Assembly: GCA_963575645.1 (NCBI GenBank)
Contig: OY754464.1
Location: 77,226,948-77,290,947 of the forward strand
Length of the DNA stretch: 64,000 bases
Source: Xanthostigma xanthostigma
Lineage: Eukaryota; Arthropoda; Insecta; Raphidioptera; Raphidiidae
Direction of reading: 5' to 3'
This document shows positions 11,071-21,990 of this stretch, in pieces (positions within the stretch are counted from its first letter, which is position 1; each line of letters opens with the position of its first letter). The notes beneath the pieces were generated by a model, which was given only the letters and a program-made list of their open reading frames with translations, made no database searches and had not been told where the DNA came from. Made by a program: the position numbers and the translations under genes.

Positions 11071-11466
11071 TTCTGAAAACGTACACTTATCGACCTGTCC
11101 CTGGGAATGATTTAAAAGAAAGCTAGGTAGCCACCTTACGGTACTATTGGAACCTGTCAAATTCGTCCCTGGTTCATACGTTTTATTATGCATGTCGTGA
11201 TGAATCTGTCGACCGAAATTTGATATATTATGGTATCATTGTGATATTCCAGCATATGGAGCTTTAGAAAACAAAATAGATTTCCCTACGGCTCTTGTTA
11301 TATTTACATCCATAATTGAACGGTATAACGGTACTTTAGAGCTTAGCATATCGTAGGTACACATATAACAATTTTAGAATTTTAGACAGATTTGTAGAAA
11401 TTTTATTTGCGACAACGCGTTGCAGTCACTCAATCTGGTTTACGTGCGTTGATGTTACGTTCAACA

Positions 11467-11696
11467 AAATATTTAATATAGCATGTGTTCTTTTAAAGTC
11501 CAACATACGGTGCTGTACTCAATAGAGGGCTCTCCCATTGCATTTAAGATATTTAGTATAGCGTATGTTGCTTTAACGTCCAACAGAAAGAAAGATGAAA
11601 TATAGCTATGTACAGATGGCGCTCTCGTTATCGCAAAATATTAATCTAGCATGGCGTGTGTTGCTTTAACGTCCAACAGATGGCGCTGTATTCAAC
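11467..11696 (+). repeat. Degenerate three-copy tandem repeat (about 75 bp unit)
   Basis: The phrase 'gttgctttaacgtccaacag' or variants (11486, 11570, 11660) recurs with 'atggcgct' or 'acggtgct' after it. The units are diverged in length and sequence. The array ends exactly where the LTR at 11701 begins. Confidence 0.65.
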
Positions 11697-11700
11697 ATAT

Positions 11701-12325
11701 TGTAACAAAACTGTTCTAGTTCGTGGTGGAAATTATTTATTTGCAATAATAAACGTTTAACAAAACAGAATAAACAGAAAGAACTTCTTTATAACGTAAA
11801 AGAAACAAAACGACAGTTCTAAATAATAAGATAATAGAATAAGTAATGGAGAATACAACTATAAACACAAGATTATTTAAGACACAGGAGCAAACCCAAA
11901 ATTTAAAACACTTATTTATTAACTATATACAGTTCTATTTATTTCGTACACTATTATTTACACAGTTCATTTATATATTTATCTACAGGAGATTATACTT
12001 ATGTTAACTATTTATTTCAGCAGTTATCTTAGTATTGTTCAGTGACTGTTAATTTATTTGTCGATAAAGCACAATGTATCACTGTCGTATCATGACTGAT
12101 CCCGATCGTGAGCTATCTCGTGGTTCATATAGGCGCTGGATCGTTCTGTCCTTTGCTGCTTTCATTCTGGAATTGGCAACAGAGTCCTTTTTACCTACGC
12201 ATATTGTTAGAACAACAATCAAGTCGATTGTTGCCTCCCACAACAATACGTGTCTCATTGTTTGAATGACAAACTGATTGTCGTCTCACGAAATTCTTTG
12301 TTGGCCCAACGGAGATATTGTAACA
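11701..12325 (-). mobile_element. Solo LTR, TSD ATAT, second subfamily
   Basis: Runs TGTAACAAAACTGTTCTAG ... ATATTGTAACA on the plus strand, flanked by ATAT on both sides (11697-11700 and 12326-12329). It is related in its first 100 bp to the LTR at 9352 but differs in the inner half, part of which recurs at 4.2-4.4 kb. Confidence 0.6.
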
Positions 12326-12587
12326 ATATTTTCAATCGACTACTACAACCCATAATTATTTTCAGTTAAACGGGCTATCTTTTATCGTCTTGTCCGACAT
12401 TTTCATCTGTTTGTAGTAAAACTTCTTTGCAATTAGGAGACAGAAGCAGCGTACCATATTCTGTGAGAATGCGGGGGTTTGAATCGTTGAAGACAATGGA
12501 CAATCAAGAATGAGTCCAGTAGATTATATCAACCGCCCAGCCTGTACAAGCTAGTACAAGGAACGAGGATACTGGATCGGGTTATCA

Positions 12588-12637
12588 CCGGCCTACTCCC
12601 CAATCTTTTATATCTAAAAGATTGGAAAGTAGGCCGG
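12588..12637. repeat. 50 bp GC-rich palindrome
   Basis: ccggcctactccccaatctt is mirrored by aagattggaaagtaggccgg around tttatatctaaa. The arms are near perfect. It sits between two LTR copies and stands out by its GC content. Confidence 0.85.
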
Positions 12638-12680
12638 GGACAGCCGACTCCCATTAATTAAAAAAAAAGATAAACTTCTA

Positions 12681-13100
12681 GTTAGACCCGATTTCTTAGA
12701 ATCGCTTGGAGAGAACAATAGATGTAAAAGAAGAAATCTCGATTCGTCCAGAACATTCGATAGAAACGTGGGCCGAAACTATATAAGGCGAGCAGAATGA
12801 GCAAGGAGCCAGTCAGTATTCGAGCTGTTCGTGAGTTGTATTGATACAAGTCTGACGTTGCGACATAAATTCAGTTATATTGCGAAAATGAATTAACTCT
12901 AGTGAGTGCAATTATAAATCCGGTTTTAAATAAATGACTTATAGTTAATAGACAAGTGTGCTGATAAACTTTGTATTGTGTTCCAGTGTGTTGTGAATAT
13001 TTTTGTGTACATAATTTAGTGACTCTATATTCTCTGTTACTTAATCTTTTATTATTGCAAATAAATAATTTCCGCCACGGACTACAGCAGTTTTGTTACA
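12681..13100 (+). mobile_element. LTR, plus orientation, with promoter-like core
   Basis: Reverse-complement relative of the 9352-10011 LTR, 5' truncated. A TATATAAGG box (12779-12787) is followed about 25-30 bp later by a 'gtcagtatt' initiator-like sequence. AATAAATGAC lies mid-LTR and the 3' end is cagcagttttgttACA. It may supply a promoter or polyadenylation signal if still active. Confidence 0.6.
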
Positions 13101-13811
13101 ATATAGTAATGAGGCATCGTTAATTTCTCGCGTTTTTTTTTCTTTGGAATTTTTCGGGCGCAGTCTTTTTACTTTGTTTCACTTCGTTTCAAACCCCTCT
13201 TAAACCATCTGGTATGCTTGCAAGTTACTCAAAGTGGTCAATAATGCTGTCTATTTTCAATGTACCGAAAAATGGAGCACTGAATGAATAAATGAACTGA
13301 ACGATTCAAACGTTATTAATCTTACTTTACCGTATTTTGTGCATGAGTGGTATTGCCTTTTCATTAAATCAATCAACTTTTCCAATTTTCATTTTAAATT
13401 GGTTAGCAATAACATTCAATGCATAATTAATTAATCCCACAATTATTAGTAACTTAATTGATCTTCCTCCCAAGAGAGTGTTAAACATTTTAAATTTAAT
13501 AGCACGATTTCAAATTTATTTGTTTTTCTGTGATTTAATCTATACTAATATATAAAACTGAAGAGTTTGTTTGTTTGTTTGTTTGGTTGAACGCGCTAAT
13601 CTCAGGAACTACTGATACAAATTGAAAGCATTTTTTTTTTGTTGCATAGCCCATTTATCGAGGAAGGCTATAGGCTATAATATAATATCACGCTACGACC
13701 AATAGGAGCGGAACATCAATGGAAAATGTTGCAAAATGTATCTACAAAATAGCTTCTATTCAGATGAAATGCCGTAACTACATATATCAATATTAGGTCG
13801 CACATTCACAA

Positions 13812-13858
13812 GCCCGGCTGGGTCAGTCGACTGTTAATATCGCCCCACGTTGGGCGAA
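13812..13858 (+). pseudogene. Deleted tRNA-Lys-like block in H1
   Basis: agcccggctgggtcagtcg is followed directly by cgccccacgttgggcga. The acceptor stem halves and A-box side are kept, but the anticodon arm and part of the B box are deleted relative to the copy at 61.07 kb. Confidence 0.6.
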
Positions 13859-14007
13859 TATATTTTTATTTTTTTTATTTTCTACATTACTTTCTTGTAA
13901 GGCTTATATTTAAATTTATTTTAATTTTATTTACGACTAAATAAAATTAAAGAAATCTAATTAATATGATAGCTCGTTTGAAAACTGTTATAACTATAAT
14001 AAGTACC

Positions 14008-14341
14008 AAATCTTTGATTAACGTCTTTATAGAACTGTTTAAATAAATAAAATTGTCGACCAATTTTTTTCAGACTATATATTGACAAAAAATAATATAA
14101 AAATATAAATCAATATAACAAAAGATGACGTTTCGATCAAACTATCATATTCTATCGTGCATTCTATTAGAAAATAAGTAGGTAATACTGATTAATTTTT
14201 ATATTTTTTTAGATATTTCTGAAGAAGATCCAAATCCGGATCGAAACGTCATCTTTTGTTACATTGATTTATATTTTTATATTATTTTTTGTCAACTTTT
14301 AGTCTGAAAGAAATTGGTCGACAATTTTATTTATTTATAAT
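14008..14341 (+). repeat. Fold-back with CTGAAGA-hairpin-GAAACG motif, copy 2
   Basis: The left arm contains aaataaataaaattgtcgac and the right arm its reverse complement ending at 14337. Off-centre lies CTGAAGA (14219), a GATCC-loop-GGATC hairpin and GAAACG (14243). It is nested in a Helitron H1 copy, so it moved after H1. Confidence 0.65.
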
Positions 14342-14485
14342 AGATACCTACCTATTAAAAAATAATTATCCTACAGTGTTTTCAATTAAATATTTATTAT
14401 ATTTTATTAATTACAGCAATGATTGATTTAAAAGAAATTTATTACTTAATAAAAGTATAAATACTGCTTTTTATCGACAAAAACT

Positions 14486-15177
14486 GTTGTGCTGCTTTGG
14501 AGCGCAGAACAGCGCCTGAACACAAAAAAGTCTGCCACCCAGAACACACACGAGTTTTGTGATTTGCCAGGGGTTGTCGATTGTGTAGCTATCACACTAT
14601 TTCCCAACATTAAATATATATTGGTTAAATATAAGAAATGTAATTCATTCTAAAACTATGAAGCACCTAAGATTTTGGGTTGTTCTGCAGCGCTCATAGA
14701 AAAATAAATATTTAACGCAACTGTTAAACGATTCGATATTACACTTCGAAAAATATCCTGCAGATTGTATATGACCTTTTTGTCATCACAATTTCGTCTA
14801 TAAATAATATTGATTAAATTAATCGGTACTAGGTTATTAACCGTTGTAAATCACCTATCATTATTTACAGTTATTTCGAACGATGTTAGTAACAAAAGTG
14901 TCTTTTAAAATAGAATGTCACGCTACGACGAACTGGTAGCCATCGTGATAAACAATCTTAGTTTTCTGTCTCAAATTTTGATTACAAAACATATCTAGAA
15001 TAACAAACATATTAATTTTAGAAAAATATCCGCACGCAAATAATTTAAAAATTAATGGCCATATTCACCGAACGTAAATAGTTATTTATTTGGTTCATTT
15101 GTTCTTCAGGTAGCGATTCCCTCGAATAAATAGCGATAATTCAATTCACCATACATAATATTATGTTTACTGCAGAG
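14486..15177. other. No recognisable gene; short family E-like piece
   Basis: Around 14655-14715, 'actatgaagcacctaagatt ... ctgcagcgctcatag' resembles family E ends at 42.0 and 58.9 kb. The remainder is AT-rich without exons. Confidence 0.4.
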
Positions 15178-15688
15178 TAGGGTTGGGTAACTCAGATCTG
15201 AACCGGTTCAAAGAGCCTGCTCCGACAGAAGATCCGTGAGAGCCGGTTCACTTTTTTATGAGCCGACGGCTCAACGGATCCGCATAACTCAGTGAAACAC
15301 TTAACACACAGAAGCACTGTCAGCTCAAATGACTCATGCATCATAATATGTCTGGCTATGGTACACACTACGCACAGGCGGTACAGCTTATTACAATGTT
15401 TTACTTAAGTCACAACTATTTAAGGTATTGTATTGCGTATTGTAATATGCTTTCTGTAAAATAGCAACCTGTAAAACCCCGCCTTATAATATGTGTGTCA
15501 GTCACTGGCATAATATTAGGTGATATGATTGACTTGACTCAACTAACTCAGTTGGCTCAGTGGCTCAGTTGACTCGAATAACATATTCAGAACTCGGCTC
15601 TTTTTGAAACGGTTCAGGGAGCCGGCTCACATCGGGATCCAGATGCAAAGATGCAGATCACTAAAAAGACCCGTTTATCACATCTCTA
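15178..15688. mobile_element. hAT-type MITE, TSD CTGCAGAG
   Basis: Starts TAGGGTTGGGTAACTCAG and ends cccgtttatcacatctcta, with a perfect 8 bp duplication CTGCAGAG (15170-15177, 15689-15696). Subterminal 'gagccggctc'-like and 'aactcag' motifs recur on both sides. No reading frame remains. A region with the same style of motifs begins at 63560. Confidence 0.85.
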
Positions 15689-15876
15689 CTGCAGAGTGCA
15701 GGTATCTATTTCTCTTCCAGGGTATATAATATAAATAATAATAAATAATAATAATATAAATAACTTCAAACTCCCCAAGAACAGCTCCGTTTTTGATGAT
15801 TTTTTTTAAATCTTGTTTTTTTATATTATTGAAAATAAGAAACATTTTGGGGCGGGGAACGAATTATTTATATTGT

Positions 15877-16544
15877 TTAAGGGGCTAGGGGTAGTCAGAG
15901 GCATGAAAAATTTTTTAATAAGTTTTTTTGACAAAATAAATTTATTTTATAAAGCTAATAATATTTCAACTTAACTCACTAAATTTTCAAAAAAACAAAA
16001 TTTGGACGAAGTTATAGCCATCTGTTGGACTCCTCTCACAAGTAGGTAATGCTTTGCGGTGACCATCATAACTTTGTGGTGGTTCATCCAAAATCAATAA
16101 AACAAGAAAAGTCTTTAGTTTAATAGTAAATCTAGAACTTAATCGACTATTTTCTCTTTTTTTTGAAAATTAATAAAAGCTTACACCCGAATATGCAAGG
16201 ATAGATTGTCCTAAAAGTCGAACTTTTCAACAAAAACAAAAATCCATCAAGTCCTAGTTTTTTTATGCTTTCAATAAGCTATAAAAATTTCATTTAAATC
16301 CATCGAGTCTACCGTACCGAAGCGCCATCATGAACTACTTTAGTAAACTGTTTTGACAGACGCGGGCAAACTGTCATGGCGTGTGTATATGAAACAATTG
16401 TCACTAATTGTTATTATTATTGTAATAACGTGAGTATTCGAATTTTGCGGGTTTATATTGTCGATTCGAAATTTACATTTTCTGTAAGCTTAATATTTAT
16501 TTATAGATTTCAGTGAAGTCTACCGTACCGGGCGTGCCCCTTAA
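15877..16544. mobile_element. TTAA-flanked MITE
   Basis: The left end TTAAGGGGCTAGGGGTAGTC pairs imperfectly with the right end ccgggcgtgccccTTAA. An internal 'gtctaccgtaccg' at about 16308 repeats the right subterminal sequence. TTAA at both ends suggests piggyBac-like targeting. The class is tentative. Confidence 0.5.
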
Positions 16545-16994
16545 CAAAAATTTTAATACAAATATCGAAAATTTATTAGGACTGTAAACATTATTAAAAT
16601 AAAATACCTCAAAAAATTAATATAAATTTATCAAACCTATACACATTTTCTAGAATGCTCATAAATTCAGGATGTTTGTAGTGTTAACAATACTAGAACA
16701 GGGAATGCAGGAAAATGTTATGAATGTAACCATATTGTGTCAATAGTAGAAATAGAAATTTATTATTTACATTCACTAGACAGCGTGTTCAATGTCCACC
16801 CAAATGTTAAATTATGAACAGGGTAGAATGAAAATTTAACTTTTGTCACGCCAGACGAATATATATATTTTTCATTTTTGATATACAGTGTGTTACAGTG
16901 GTAACAATGAATAAATCGCGGGTGTACCATTAGACACAAAAAAAAGTTTAAATAGTTTTTTGTTCGAATCAAGACTTACTATAGGAAAGTGCTA

Positions 16995-17260
16995 AGCTAT
17001 ATTTTTTGAAGTAAAACTTCTTTACGCACGCTTGACTTGGGGAGTAAGCTGGTGAATGCATGACGCGAGAGCCTTACGAAAAGTGTGATCATAGCCAGTT
17101 GAGTTACGAAAAGTGTGATCATAGCCAGTGCAGACAGTGCCGGCCTATTGTCTGTATCACACTGTAGGAGCAAGAGAGAGCAGCGCGCGCGCACATTTTC
17201 TTTCTCTCTGCCAATCGTAGCCAGTGCATGAAATCTCTCTCTCTCTCTCTCTTTCTCAGT
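16995..17260 (-). repeat. Family C, inverted copy, with (CT)n tract
   Basis: Begins TGAAGTAAAACTTCTTTACG and continues with cgcttgacttggggagtaag, the reverse complement of the right ends at 27.5, 35.2 and 48.3 kb. It contains a direct duplication of 'gttacgaaaagtgtgatcat' or near (17074, 17104) and a CT microsatellite at about 17231-17254. Confidence 0.7.
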
Positions 17261-17535
17261 CAGTAGTTCGTTTGCGAGTTTGCTAGCGGTGATTTCTTGA
17301 TTATTTCGTAATTTAAATAAAAGTGTTATATATATTTGGTATTGTCTAATTACTAGCTTTTATTTGATATCCATATTGTTATAATATCAATTTTTTTATT
17401 CCCCCTCTTTTTTTGATTTGCTGACGCCATATTTAAATATTATATCCTATGTTACCCCTAGAATTAAGACGAAGCTAACGACACCTCATAATTATGTTAT
17501 ATATTTAGGCTACAGAGCGTGCCAAAGAAATAGCC

Positions 17536-17600
17536 ATACATACCCACACACATCCAAACATACGTAAATACATACACACATGCATACATCCATACATAAC
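17536..17600. repeat. Degenerate (CATA)n microsatellite
   Basis: Repeated cata/caca/taca units: atacatacccacacacatcc and onward. The 75-codon frame on the minus strand here is a translation of this simple sequence. Confidence 0.7.
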
Positions 17601-17954
17601 TTCGAAAAACATTACCTACCCTTCTGGCGCAGTCGGGTAATAATATATAAACCCCAGTTTCATTTTGATTGTCAGTTCTAAATAACCTTGAAAGTAGATG
17701 GTTTAAAAAAATATTCTTCACCACTTTAAGAAAAAATAATATTGATAAATATTTTAATAATAATATTTAAAACGTTCTTGTGTTTACAAATGATTGCCGT
17801 ATTTATCAAACACCATTACAAATCAGAGTTCCGTTATTCATAAAAAAACTGATAATAAGTGTTATTCTTTTTTCTTTTTGTCAAATATTATTTTTTCACA
17901 TACTTTGTATTATACAGACAGAATATAATTTAAAACTAAACACTCAAGTTTAAA

Positions 17955-18840
17955 TAGTACGAGATCCGGTATTAGAAATATTTACCCTCATCTGTTATTT
18001 GATAATGACAAAGATTATATGTTAGATAATATATACACATTAATAAATCGCACATGGGTTGCCTAATTAAATCGCGTACCGATGCTGTTAAATTAAATAG
18101 AATCTAATTAACTTTTTTGGAGCAACTTCCAACTATATAAATAAATCGAATCTAAGATAAGAGAATATGACACAAATAAAATGTTCAAAAAACAAATAAA
18201 CTCAAAGTATACACAGAACACAACTATTTACAAGGTATGTTTATGTGGATGATCTATGTTTATGTATAGAATCAATGGTATATTCCAATTCCTTGTGTCA
18301 TATTCTCTCATTTTAGGCTCGATTTTTATGATTAAAAAATCGGGGAAGTTGATCCAAAAAAGTCAATTAGAATTTATTTAATTTAACAGCATCGGTACGC
18401 GATTTAGCTTAGCAACCCATGTGCGATTTATCTATAAAAATAATTATAATAATATTGCGTTTATCGTCCGTTTCTCGACTTTATGTCATAACAGACGCCA
18501 TTCTCACCATTACTATTTTTTTCTACCAAGCTTCCCGTTATATTCTACAATTTTTAAACTTCAACTTAATTAATAGCGAATGAAGGAATTTTTAGGAAAT
18601 TAGGATAAGGTAGGCAAATTTTGAGCACAGGAGTTTGATAGGTAATCGGCCATGACCTTGAATAAGGAACCATCTCGATATTTATCTAGAATTGTTGAGG
18701 GAAACCATGGAAAACCTCAACAAGATGGCCGGTACAGGAATTACCGTTTCTTGACTAGAGGCAGTGGGAAAAACTCCTAGCCACATCTGCCGCCGTCGGG
18801 ATTCGAACCCGGTTGATGAGGGTATATATTTCTAATATTA
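17955..18840. mobile_element. Long inverted-repeat element J, copy 1, split by a SINE
   Basis: Left arm: gatccggtattagaaat through tcgcacatgggttgcc and onward to about 18150. The right arm mirrors it from ggaagttgatcc up to gcgatttat (18432), then resumes as tgatgagggtatatatttct near 18812. A SINE occupies the gap. Copy 2 at 53195-53757 shows the uninterrupted order. Confidence 0.7.
18441..18812 (-). mobile_element. tRNA-derived SINE, 5' truncated copy
   Basis: Matches the SINE at 59358-59807 from its AT-rich tail to the B-box (gattcgaaccc at 18797-18808), where it stops. The A-box and the rest of the tRNA head are missing. The body contains the 'aaccatctcgatatttatct' and 'gagggaaaccatgg' blocks. 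Confidence 0.7.
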
Positions 18841-18899
18841 ATTAATGAAATTTAAAAAAAATACAGATCTTTTTTCTTTACTAAAGAAAAAAAATATCT

Positions 18900-18995
18900 A
18901 AATCCTTGCTTCTGGCATCAGTGCGTGTAGTCTCACCAATGCATAAAATGTTAGACTTTCTGCATTAAAAATGATGCCGGAAATACGTACTTTCG
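18900..18995 (+). repeat. Family H end, inverted partner at 22.9 kb
   Basis: 'aaaatgttagactttctgca ... gatgccggaaatacgtactt' is matched in inverse orientation at about 22905-22985 ('gaaagtctaacatttactcc'). The two flank the nest between them and may be the same repeat in opposite orientation. Confidence 0.45.
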
Positions 18996-19141
18996 ACCAA
19001 AGTATGAAGAAATAGTACATTGTGCGACTAGTGAGAGAAGGAGAAGATTCCATGAGCGTGAAATTTGCCGCACGAGCGTAGCGAGTGCGGTAACACGTGA
19101 GTGGAATATTCACCTTCGATCAATAGTCGCACATAATACTT

Positions 19142-20050
19142 TATTCAACTAGCACGAGTAATAATATGTAATCGGGGCCCTGATAAAAAAAAATTGGTTG
19201 TCTGTAAAGTCGGTTTACGGACGATAGTTTTACGTGATAACGTATTCCGTAATACATAACCTAAATTTATATAATAATTATAATAATTCGAATCTATGAT
19301 ATTGCATCTTTCGCTTCAAATTTAGGTAAATTTTATTTTTTAAATAAAAATATTTTTTTTTTATTAACTTTCTTTCTTTCGTATCTATTTAAGTCTCAAA
19401 GATTAGCTGTCATAATATTTTGAAAACAATTGTTTCACTGTTTATATAAAATTCCAAAACCTACTAACAATATTTAAGTATTTTCATACGTCAAAAAATT
19501 GATTTTTATAATGATAAAATTTGTAAGAAAACGATTTTTTCGAGAGATGAGACCTAGCTAAAACGATTTTTTGCCCCCTAAAATCCCTTTTCAGTAAATT
19601 TCATCCAAATCGTTAGGGCTGTTTTCGAGAAAAGCACGCACAGGGTCAGGCGGAACGTTACGACCGTTACGAACGTTAGGAACGTTACGTTAGGAACGTT
19701 ACACTTTTTCGTGCATGCAGCCGGTATTTTATCAATTTATAAGATTGGTGATTCATCAATTTATAAGACGTTATCACGTCAAAAGGGAGAAATAATAAAT
19801 CACTTCATTGATTGACGTACCCACCGCCCTCGAAGCACACAAGATGGCCCTGACTTTCGCTGAATTGCGATGCTGTTTTCATATATACAAATCGCTACCG
19901 CTTCCTATTGGTCCAGAAACAGTGCAGTAATATATTAACGTACAGTTTCGGCTCATTATTAGCACTCTACGCGTCAACATGAAGTAATTTATTATTTCTC
20001 CCGAATTTAGCAGGGCCCCGAAATTATATATTACTCACGCGTGTTGAATA
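19142..20050. mobile_element. Element K with about 40 bp imperfect inverted ends
   Basis: tattcaactagcacgagtaa ... cggggccctg at the left pairs with cagggccccg ... gtgttgaata at the right. An H3 Helitron fragment is inserted in it. Around 19655-19708 it has a short tandem of 'ggaacgtta'-like units. No coding sequence seen. Confidence 0.6.
19275..19645 (-). mobile_element. Helitron-like H3 fragment
   Basis: From 'atgatattgcatctttcgct' to 'cgttagggctgttttcgag' it matches both halves of the H3 element at 20671-22370 that flank its internal fold-back. It therefore shows H3 without the fold-back. It lacks both H3 termini. Confidence 0.6.
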
Positions 20051-20682
20051 AAAATATTTATTGAATATAATTTTGTAATATTATTTATTTTACATCTTTT
20101 GCTTTGTTGGTTTCAAGATTTAAGGAGGTTGAGCCGTTTTACGAAGATAATGAAAAAAATCTAAAATAAAGTTTTTTTAATAGATTTTTTTAGGACAAAA
20201 TTTTCTGTAAAAAATCCAAAATCATTAGGAGATTTATAAAGTTAAAAATAAAAAAAAAACTTTTACATGTAGTCTTATGGAAAATATGTCAATCTAGCAT
20301 GCAAACGGTACATTTTAATTTTTTGCAAATAACCAAATAATGTCAGCAGTTCCGAAAACTAACTACGTAAAGCATCGATGTCTTACGCATATTTTAGTAT
20401 TTTTTCCAAATTAATTAGGAGACTTTTAATCAATAAGAAAAGCTATTAAACTTTAGCACTTTTCGATTATGGACTTTTATTCTTGACAATTTTAATAATA
20501 TTAACTGAATTTTCAACTTTTTAATGATTTAATTTTAATTTTTATTACTTCTAATTTCTTTTTTTAATTATTTACTGCAAAAAATATATAAAATACAGAT
20601 ATTTACATAAATTTATTTTTTTTAACCTAACTTTGTACAAAAAATTAAAAACTTAGTCCGTTAAGTAAAAGTACCTGGGTGA

Positions 20683-20904
20683 CCGAGCTTTGCTCGGAAA
20701 GTTAAATAAAATACTGATATGCTGATATCGCCAAAACTTTGAGAACCGTAGGTTCTCTGTCGCTTCCCTTTGTGGAGCCTACGTCTCCACCTTTGTTACA
20801 GTCTCACCTCGCGGGGCTGCGCCCCGCTCGGTTGTAAACCACACTAGTCGAGCCTTCGGCTCTCCATATAAGAACCGTAGGTTCTCTGGGGAAGCTTCGC
20901 TTCC
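20683..20904. repeat. Array of seven short hairpins with mostly 3-nt loops
   Basis: Hairpins in order: CCGAGC-TTT-GCTCGG (20683), GAGAACC-GTA-GGTTCTC (20741), GTGGAG-7nt-CTCCAC (20772), GCGGGGC-TGC-GCCCCGC (20811), GAGCC-TTC-GGCTC (20850), AGAACC-GTA-GGTTCT (20871), GGAAGC-TTC-GCTTCC (20890). 'ctttgtggag' or a close variant occurs three times nearby. The GC content is well above the surroundings. Confidence 0.85.
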
Positions 20905-21080
20905 TTTTGTGGAGCAATAAGATAATATTGCTGAAACAGTTTGACTCCTTTGTGGAGAGGATTGTCGGCCCTTATGGCAATCCGGTACTTGTAAAACTGA
21001 TTCGCCGTCATCTTGATCTATGATATTGCATCTTTCGCTTCAAATTTAGGTTAAAAATTTATTTATTAAAATTACTCACC

Positions 21081-21990
21081 TATTGGGCTTTGACATGCTC
21101 ACTCCTGACATCTGGTGGCTAACATAAAAAATAAAATGTGACTGCATTTAGTCGATCTATCAAGTAAGTATACAAGTGTAACGTTACTATTATACTATAT
21201 AACCTCAAAGTTTTAATATAATAATTTATTGTCTATAATTAATTTTTTTATCTACAGATACTGCTAAAAAAACAGGATTTGAAAGAAAATGCTATACCTT
21301 CAGTCAATTTGTCTGGGAAAAAAACACAGCTACTGATCAGAACCATAGGATTCAATTATTGTATGAATTAGGCAATAAAGAAAATGATGATAGTCTTATT
21401 GTTGAAAACTAAGATAATAATGAAGTTTATGATGATGATCATAACGACAATCAAAGTAATTATTTCACTAAAAAATTAGTTTTAGTTACAATTTATTATA
21501 ATTTTCATTGATGTTTGATGTACTGAATCTTTATTTTCCAAATTAAATTTTTTGTTCTTCTTTTCTCTTGTTTCTCTTTATCCTACGGTTCTCTTCAGTA
21601 GCTGTGTTTTTTTTTCCAGGTAAATTGACTGAAGGTACTTATAGCATTTATTTTCTTTCAAATTCTGTTTTTTAGCAGTATCTGTATATAAAAATATTAA
21701 TAATAAACAAACTGTATATTATAACTATGAGGTTATAATATAATAGTAACGTTACAGTTGTATAGTACTTACTTGAAAACATCAAATCATCTTTTAAAAT
21801 GTGCAGAGCAAACTTTCATTGATTTTTTAACTGCAGTTATTTTCAAAACTTTTTATTTATTTCATTGCTTAAGAATTTAAAAGTACGAATGAAGTACTGT
21901 TCACAGATGATAGATCGACTAAATGCATTCACATTTTATTTTTTATGTTAGCCACCAGATGTCAGGAGTGAGCATGTCAAAGCCCAATAA
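21081..21990. mobile_element. Fold-back element nested in H3
   Basis: tattgggctttgacatgctc and about 100 further bases on the left are mirrored by the right end ...gagcatgtcaaagcccaata. A second inner pair (atactgctaaaaaaacagga, 21259; inverted near 21675) extends the palindrome. The left inner arm follows a ttatctacag acceptor-like sequence and is open for about 37 codons, but I do not recognise the peptide. Confidence 0.75.

Larger units (their letters stand above)
13539..14485 (+). mobile_element. Helitron-like H1 copy, 5' end intact, 3' end lost
   Basis: Starts TCTATACTAATATATAAAAC after a host A and continues with the gaagagtttgtttgtttgt start of the family. It contains a deleted tRNA-like block (13812-13858) and the family middle, with a Penelope-like fold-back inserted at 14008-14341. 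After 'tttttatcgacaaaaac' (about 14485) the family 3' hairpin and CTAG are replaced by unrelated sequence. Confidence 0.7.

Noticed and set aside
9352-13100. An intact LTR retrotransposon bounded by the first and last LTR
   Set aside because: The LTRs face opposite ways, two are separate solo LTRs with their own ATAT duplications, and no gag-pol sequence lies between them.
21259-21420. Exon after the 'ttatctacag' acceptor-like sequence
   Set aside because: It lies in the arm of a fold-back element, is partly mirrored on the other arm, and the short peptide is not recognisable.
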